A program made the position numbers and the translations under genes. The notes beneath the pieces were generated by a model. The model had not been told where the DNA came from and ran no database searches. It worked only from the letters and a program-made list of their open reading frames with translations. A stretch of 64,000 bases of DNA from Ophioderma brevispina. Lineage: Eukaryota; Echinodermata; Ophiuroidea; Amphilepidida; Ophiodermatidae. Numbering within the stretch: the first letter of the stretch is position 1; every line of letters begins with the position of its first letter. The DNA lies in NCBI GenBank assembly GCA_023653785.1, contig JAMKCH010010151.1:1-64000 (forward strand). Reading direction: 5' to 3'. Positions 59,915 to 64,000 of this stretch are shown piece by piece.

Positions 59915-61165
59915 ACTCCCGTAAAATCATAGATACAGAACAAGTACAGTGGACCCCAACGTGACCCAGGGGTCACGTTATAGGGGTGATGAAAAGGTCA
60001 AATCTATGACATGCTTGGAGTGGAAACTCAATAATAAATTCCTTTCCTATTCAACTATAGCATATATAAATATACCTTTTGTTTTCATTTTAAGTTATTT
60101 TTGGTAGCCAAAATAAGGGGGCGAAATTCTATTGCGTGTCAAACTATATGAAATCCTACATATCACAGAAAATATGGCTGTGAACTTAAATCTTTCAGTT
60201 GCACCATTAAAACAAAAATGTAGTAGGGACCCTATAGATGTTCACAACTAAAGCCCTTCCGATCGCCCTAGGATCATCTTTATTTTTATGACGATTTGTA
60301 ATCACAATGAAACTAAAGTCAATCTACATCTTATGATCAATTCCACAAAAATGGTACCCGGCAGGGTACGTGTCCTTCCAAGGACACTCTTAACATTAGT
60401 AAACATATTCCTCTATATACTATCTAAATGGCTGCACCGATTAACTCGAAATTTGTAATGTAGTGTTGTTTGGTGATTATGATATACATGCATTGTGAGG
60501 GAGGAGAAAAAGTATAATAGGACGTATATGATCGGGTTGCACTCACCTAAAGTACAACAATCAATTCAAACTCAGAAGAATTTGTTCGAAACAAGACTCC
60601 GTCACTTTGAAATTTTTCTGACGAGGTCTATAAAGTGGTATTTTTATATTCATGCCAGAAAAAAATTATATCGGTGAAACAATTGTGTTTTTCCAATCGC
60701 CATCCTAGAAAAATTGCGGGATCGATGCCGAGCTAGCTTGAATTTGTCTTGGAGATTCGATATGAGGACATCATTTTTCTTGGACAGTACAAGTCGACAT
60801 CATCATGTCAAATCTATGTCAGTGGGGTAAGGATGAAAGGGTTGTTCTTGTCCATCTTTATTGTAATCATTAAAAAGGTAATTTCAGTTGTACAGGGGTT
60901 GGTCAAATTTGTAAAGTGTTGGAAATGTGAAAGCTTTGGCTTTTGTTGTTCAAAATGTGTCTTTTTCTATCCTAATAGAATTGACTGTTCACCGTCACGT
61001 GGCAGTTACCGCCCCCCCCTGTTTTTAAAAAACAAAAGACAGGATAGTACAGGAGAATTTTGGAATTAAAAGACATTTTATTTATTCAACCTTTTCAAGG
61101 TTGCACCTGCGTCAATGGATCTAAGGAAACTTGGAATGGGGTGGTGGTAATTTGTGTTAATTTGA
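59915..61165. repeat. Tandem duplication near guanylate cyclase gene, unit 1 (about 1.25 kb)
   Basis: Direct near-copy of 61170-62373. Both begin around CATAGATACAGAACAAGTAC and end around AACTTGGAATGGGGT, and both contain the same motifs in the same order (GGTCACGTTATAGGGGTGA, GGCAGGGTACGTGTCCTTCC, the exon, GTTCACCGTCACGTG). Differences are mostly short indels. Confidence 0.85.
60709..60826 (+). pseudogene. Frame-broken near-copy of the guanylate cyclase juxtamembrane exon
   Basis: Aligns along its whole length with the exon at 61953-62064, including the CATCCTAG acceptor and GGTAAGG donor, but is 6 bases longer net, with several one- or two-base insertions and deletions (for example around KLRxRC and after RYEDIIFL). 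The reading frame RYEDIIFL is still visible. It sits in the first unit of the 59915-62373 tandem duplication. It may be a decayed duplicate exon, an alternative exon with sequencing errors, or an unmerged haplotype. The indel-only style of difference favours an assembly or sequencing cause. Confidence 0.6.
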
Positions 61166-61169
61166 CAGG

Positions 61170-62373
61170 AATAATCCTCGTAACATCATAGATACAGAAC
61201 AAGTACAGTGGACCCCATCCGTGACCCATGGGTCACGTTATAGGGGTGAAAAGGTCAAATCTATGACATGCTTGGAGTTGAAACTCAATAATAAAATTCC
61301 TTTCCTATTCAAATATAAGCATATATAAATATCACCTTTTGTTTTCATTTTAAGTTATTTTGGTAGCCAAATAAAGTGCGAAATCTATTGCGTGTCTAAA
61401 CTATATGAAATCACTACATATCACAGAAAATATGGATGACTTTAAATCTTTAGTTGCACCCTTAAACAAAAATGTAGTATGGAACCCTACTAGGATGTTC
61501 ACAGCTATAAGCCCTTCAGATCGCCTAGGATCATCTTTATTTTTATGACGATTTTGTAATCACAATGAAATAACGTCAAATCTCATCTTATGATCATATT
61601 CCACAAAAATGGTACCCGGCAGGGTACGTGTCCTTCCAAGGACACTCTTACATCTAGTAAACATATCCCTTCTATATACTATCTAAATGGCTGCACCGAT
61701 TAACTCGAAATTTGTAACGTAGTGTTGTTTGGTGATATACATGCATGTGAGGGAGAAAAAGTATAATAGGACTATATGATCGGGTCACTCACCTTAAAGT
61801 ACAACAATCAATCAAACTTCAGAATTTGTTCGAAACAAGCTCCGTCACTTTGAAATGTTCTGAGAGGTCTTTAAAGTGGTATTTTTAATATTTCATAGCC
61901 AGAAAAATTATATCGGTAGAAACAATTTTGTATATTTCCAATCGCATCCTAGAAAATTGCGGATCGATGCCGAGCTTTTGAATTTGTCTTGGAAGATTCG
62001 CTATGAGGACATCATTTTCTTGGACAGTACCAAGTCGACATCATCTGTCAACTCTATGTCAGTGGTAAGGTGAAGGGTGTTCATCTTTATGTAAATCAAT
62101 AAAAAGGTCAATTTCAGTTGTACAGGGGTCAAATTTTAAAGTTGTTGGAAATGTGAATCTTAGGCTTTCTGTTGTCAAAATGTGTCTTTTTTCTATCCTA
62201 ATAGAATTGACTGTTCACCGTCACGTGCAGTTACCGCCCACCCCTGTTTTTAAAAACAAAAGACAGGATTAGTACCAGGAGAATTTTTGGAATTAAAAGA
62301 CATTTTATTCAACTTTTCAAGGTGAACCTGCTTCAATGATCTAAGGCAAACTTGGAATGGGGTAATTTGACAG
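61170..62373. repeat. Tandem duplication near guanylate cyclase gene, unit 2 (about 1.2 kb)
   Basis: Second unit of the direct duplication. It carries the version of the exon that keeps an open reading frame (61953-62064). The unit directly abuts the first, with only a few bases between. Confidence 0.85.
61953..62064 (+). CDS. Receptor guanylate cyclase, juxtamembrane / start of kinase-homology domain exon (internal)
   Basis: Encodes 37 codons beginning KLRIDAELLNLSWKIRYEDI. In membrane guanylate cyclases (natriuretic-peptide-receptor type) the transmembrane helix is followed by a basic stretch and a W-[KR]-[IV]-[RK]-[WY]-E-D-I motif that opens the kinase-homology domain; SWKIRYEDI fits this. 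The exon is preceded by a pyrimidine-containing acceptor ending CCTAG and followed by the donor GTAAGG. It starts in phase 2 (one base completes a codon) and ends in phase 0, which matches the next exon at 62995. The serine/threonine-rich end (STKSTSSVNSMS) is the variable linker seen here in the family, where phosphorylated Ser/Thr residues are known in vertebrate members. The extracellular and transmembrane exons should lie upstream but I could not find them. A near-copy with a broken frame lies at 60709-60826. Confidence 0.8.
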
Positions 62374-62994
62374 CGGGTTACATGATAGCCTTTGTTTTCA
62401 AACACTAGTGAACCATATCAGACAAAAATTGGTCAGGATGTACGAAACTAGTTTGTCATTCAGAATTTGTTATAACATTTGAATAATTCTCAATAATTTT
62501 GAAATTATAGCACCAACATCGAGGATTGCATTTATTTTTGGACACTTTGTATAGCAACTTAAAGCTACACAGAGTGAATAAAAAAAAATTGCATGAAAAA
62601 ACACAAATTTGACCTGAATATAATAATAAAAAATAACAATAAAAATTGTCAAATTTTGTGTTTTTTCATGATCCAGAAAGATTTGTCACCATATTCAGAC
62701 AAAATAATGGAACTGAAACCCAGCTTAACTGTATAAATGTAATGGGGTAAAATGGATCAGCCGTGAAAATCGTTCATATCTACCTCATTTCTTCACCAAA
62801 TTCCTTCATTTTTTCAGCATAGAAAGTCGCAAATATGCAGATCATGAAAACATCAACTGCGTCATAGTTGAGTAAACAGGTCAGGGTCAAATTTTGTGTT
62901 TTTTCATGCACATTTCTTTTGATTCACTTTGTATATATTCTTTTCAGCACAAAAATTATATAAAGGATATATTATAATAATCTACCTTTTTCAG

Positions 62995-63048
62995 TCTGCA
63001 TCAACAGGAAAGCCTTTGCATGGATTTACTAATCTCGCCAATTTTGAG
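62995..63048 (+). CDS. Receptor guanylate cyclase, kinase-homology domain exon (internal)
   Basis: An 18-codon phase 0-0 exon reading SASTGKPLHGFTNLANFE. The acceptor is a clean TCTACCTTTTTCAG and the donor is GTAAGA. It joins in frame from the exon at 61953-62064 and into the one at 63189. By position it covers the loop between the opening WxxRxED motif and the VAVKKL-like strand of the pseudokinase. The sequence itself is poorly conserved in the family, so the assignment rests on splice signals and neighbours. Confidence 0.8.
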
Positions 63049-63188
63049 GTAAGAAGGGGAAGAATGAATTATGGTACTGTATCTTGTTATTTCTTGAAAT
63101 TGACATTGTACTTGTTGTTTAATACCTAAATTTGTATTTTAATGCAAATATAAAGATCCTCTCATATAAAATATATCTTCTTTTACAG

Positions 63189-63266
63189 GGACGAATGGTT
63201 ATTGTGAAGAAACTGTCCGTGCCTAAAGTGGAGCTTACTAAAGATATTCTCATGGAACTACGAAAT
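63189..63266 (+). CDS. Receptor guanylate cyclase, kinase-homology domain exon with VKKL / ELTKDILMEL (internal)
   Basis: Acceptor TTTTACAG then GRMVIVKKLSVPKVELTKDI and LMELRN. This is the family signature: a beta-strand with the ATP-site lysine (VKK), a short basic spacer, then the alpha-C helix ELT-x(4)-EL. Receptor guanylate cyclases bind a ligand outside the cell and make cGMP through a C-terminal cyclase domain; the kinase-like domain regulates this and is usually catalytically dead. The exon end is my choice at GTGACC after LRN, because the open frame continues only 14 further codons (to a stop at about 63311) with residues that do not resemble the expected LKHMRDVQHEN-type continuation. 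A non-canonical donor or a sequence error here is possible. The remaining kinase-homology, hinge and cyclase exons lie beyond the window. Confidence 0.82.
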
Positions 63267-63319
63267 GTGACCGAATTTTGTTTGTTCTTTAGAAAAGATA
63301 TGATCTTATAAATGTCATT

Positions 63320-64000
63320 CCACTTTCTGTAAATGTGTATGAAAAGTAATAATAAGGGTAAACTCTTGAATATGTAAGTGTCCTTAAACGTGATTGGACA
63401 TGGCATGATTTCGTGTAGCCCAGGAGTGGACACTTCTCATTCACAAGGGGGATCATCTGTGTCCAAGCATTCGCAAAAGCACCTAAACATGTTTTTTGAT
63501 GCTGCAAATTTTCACCCCTAAAGAAGAGCTATATCAGTAGCGCAGTTAGCTACCACAAAAAGTACTTTGCACTCCTAAGCAAACAACAGCTACCCTAAAC
63601 AAGTTCTTGTCTCTCCACCATACCCTAATTAAGTAATTGATGCAATTATTATCTCTTAATAAATTAACCTTATAATACAATGATTACTACTACCTTCAAT
63701 GTATTTTTCACACCACAGGTTATATACGGGATTGTCTGAGCTTAATATATAAGATATCTGAGGGAAAGTGAAATTTTCAACCAGGAAAAGATTGCGGGAA
63801 GTTAGAGTATATGGGAATATATGGAAAAGCTAGTGTTTCAACCAGAGAAGTCGAGGTATTTTATTTTGAGGGTATAATACGGCAAATTGCTGAGACCACC
63901 GCATCATACCAGACTTTCAATGTTCTTTTCTTTTCTCATACGTCTCCATTATATGCTAGCTGTAGCTGTTAGCAATATGTTATTAACTTCATTTTAAAAA
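63320..64000. other. Probable intron of the guanylate cyclase gene
   Basis: No continuation of the kinase-homology domain was found here, so the next exon is expected outside the window. AT-rich with no repeats noted. Confidence 0.4.

Noticed and set aside
1..64000. tRNA, rRNA, riboswitch or operon signals
   Set aside because: No cloverleaf-like segment with A and B boxes, no rRNA-like conserved blocks and no bacterial-type gene packing were seen on either strand; a tRNAscan/Infernal run would be needed to exclude small RNAs fully.

Overview
This 64 kb window is nuclear DNA from a multicellular animal. It is AT-rich, its open frames are short and interrupted, consensus GT-AG splice signals flank short exons, and most of it is dispersed, tandem and fold-back repeats. 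The only confidently named gene is a receptor-type (membrane) guanylate cyclase. That gene, the Gypsy-type gag remnant and the MITE-rich, satellite-rich background fit a marine invertebrate, perhaps an invertebrate deuterostome, but the species cannot be fixed from sequence alone. No rRNA, tRNA, CRISPR array or bacterial-type operon was seen.

Layout. 0-8.2 kb: repeats only (an interrupted 640 bp dispersed repeat, a 145 bp satellite, a fold-back element, G-rich minisatellite). 8.2-16.8 kb: two tandem 4.27 kb units, each carrying a large minus-strand exon of a low-complexity, proline-rich, internally repetitive protein. 17.9-24.0 kb: three small minus-strand exons whose splice phases join exactly to the large exon. 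A further candidate exon lies at 27.5 kb. 18.8-22.2 kb: a TTAA-flanked MITE carrying a second TTAA-flanked MITE, plus a fold-back element. 25-38.7 kb: satellites, a 1 kb inverted-repeat element with a 33 bp perfect terminal repeat, a 1 kb poly-G-rich tract, a GCCGCTT/AAGCGGC cluster and another fold-back. 38.7-43.5 kb: sparse, unassigned sequence. 43.5-53.4 kb: AAGTACAT/AAGCACA satellite, two 3.1 kb near-copies, and a decayed Gypsy-type gag between them. 53.4-59.9 kb: mostly unassigned. 59.9-62.4 kb: a tandem 1.25 kb duplication containing two copies of one guanylate cyclase exon. 62.9-63.3 kb: the next two exons of that gene, which runs off the right edge.

A theme worth attention is that three separate near-duplications (8-17, 45-53 and 60-62 kb) have copies that differ largely by one- or two-base insertions and deletions, often in homopolymers. 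This breaks reading frames at different places in each copy and suggests that a noisy long-read assembly, or unmerged haplotypes, contributes to the structure. Conclusions about pseudogenes and exon duplication should be read in that light.

I did not find a convincing new defence or enzymatic system. The most novel items are the minus-strand gene with a Cys-rich exon followed by a giant repeat exon (7-residue SP-containing repeats plus 58-60-residue repeats), the MITE-in-MITE insertion with a matching empty site, and the compound repeat elements.
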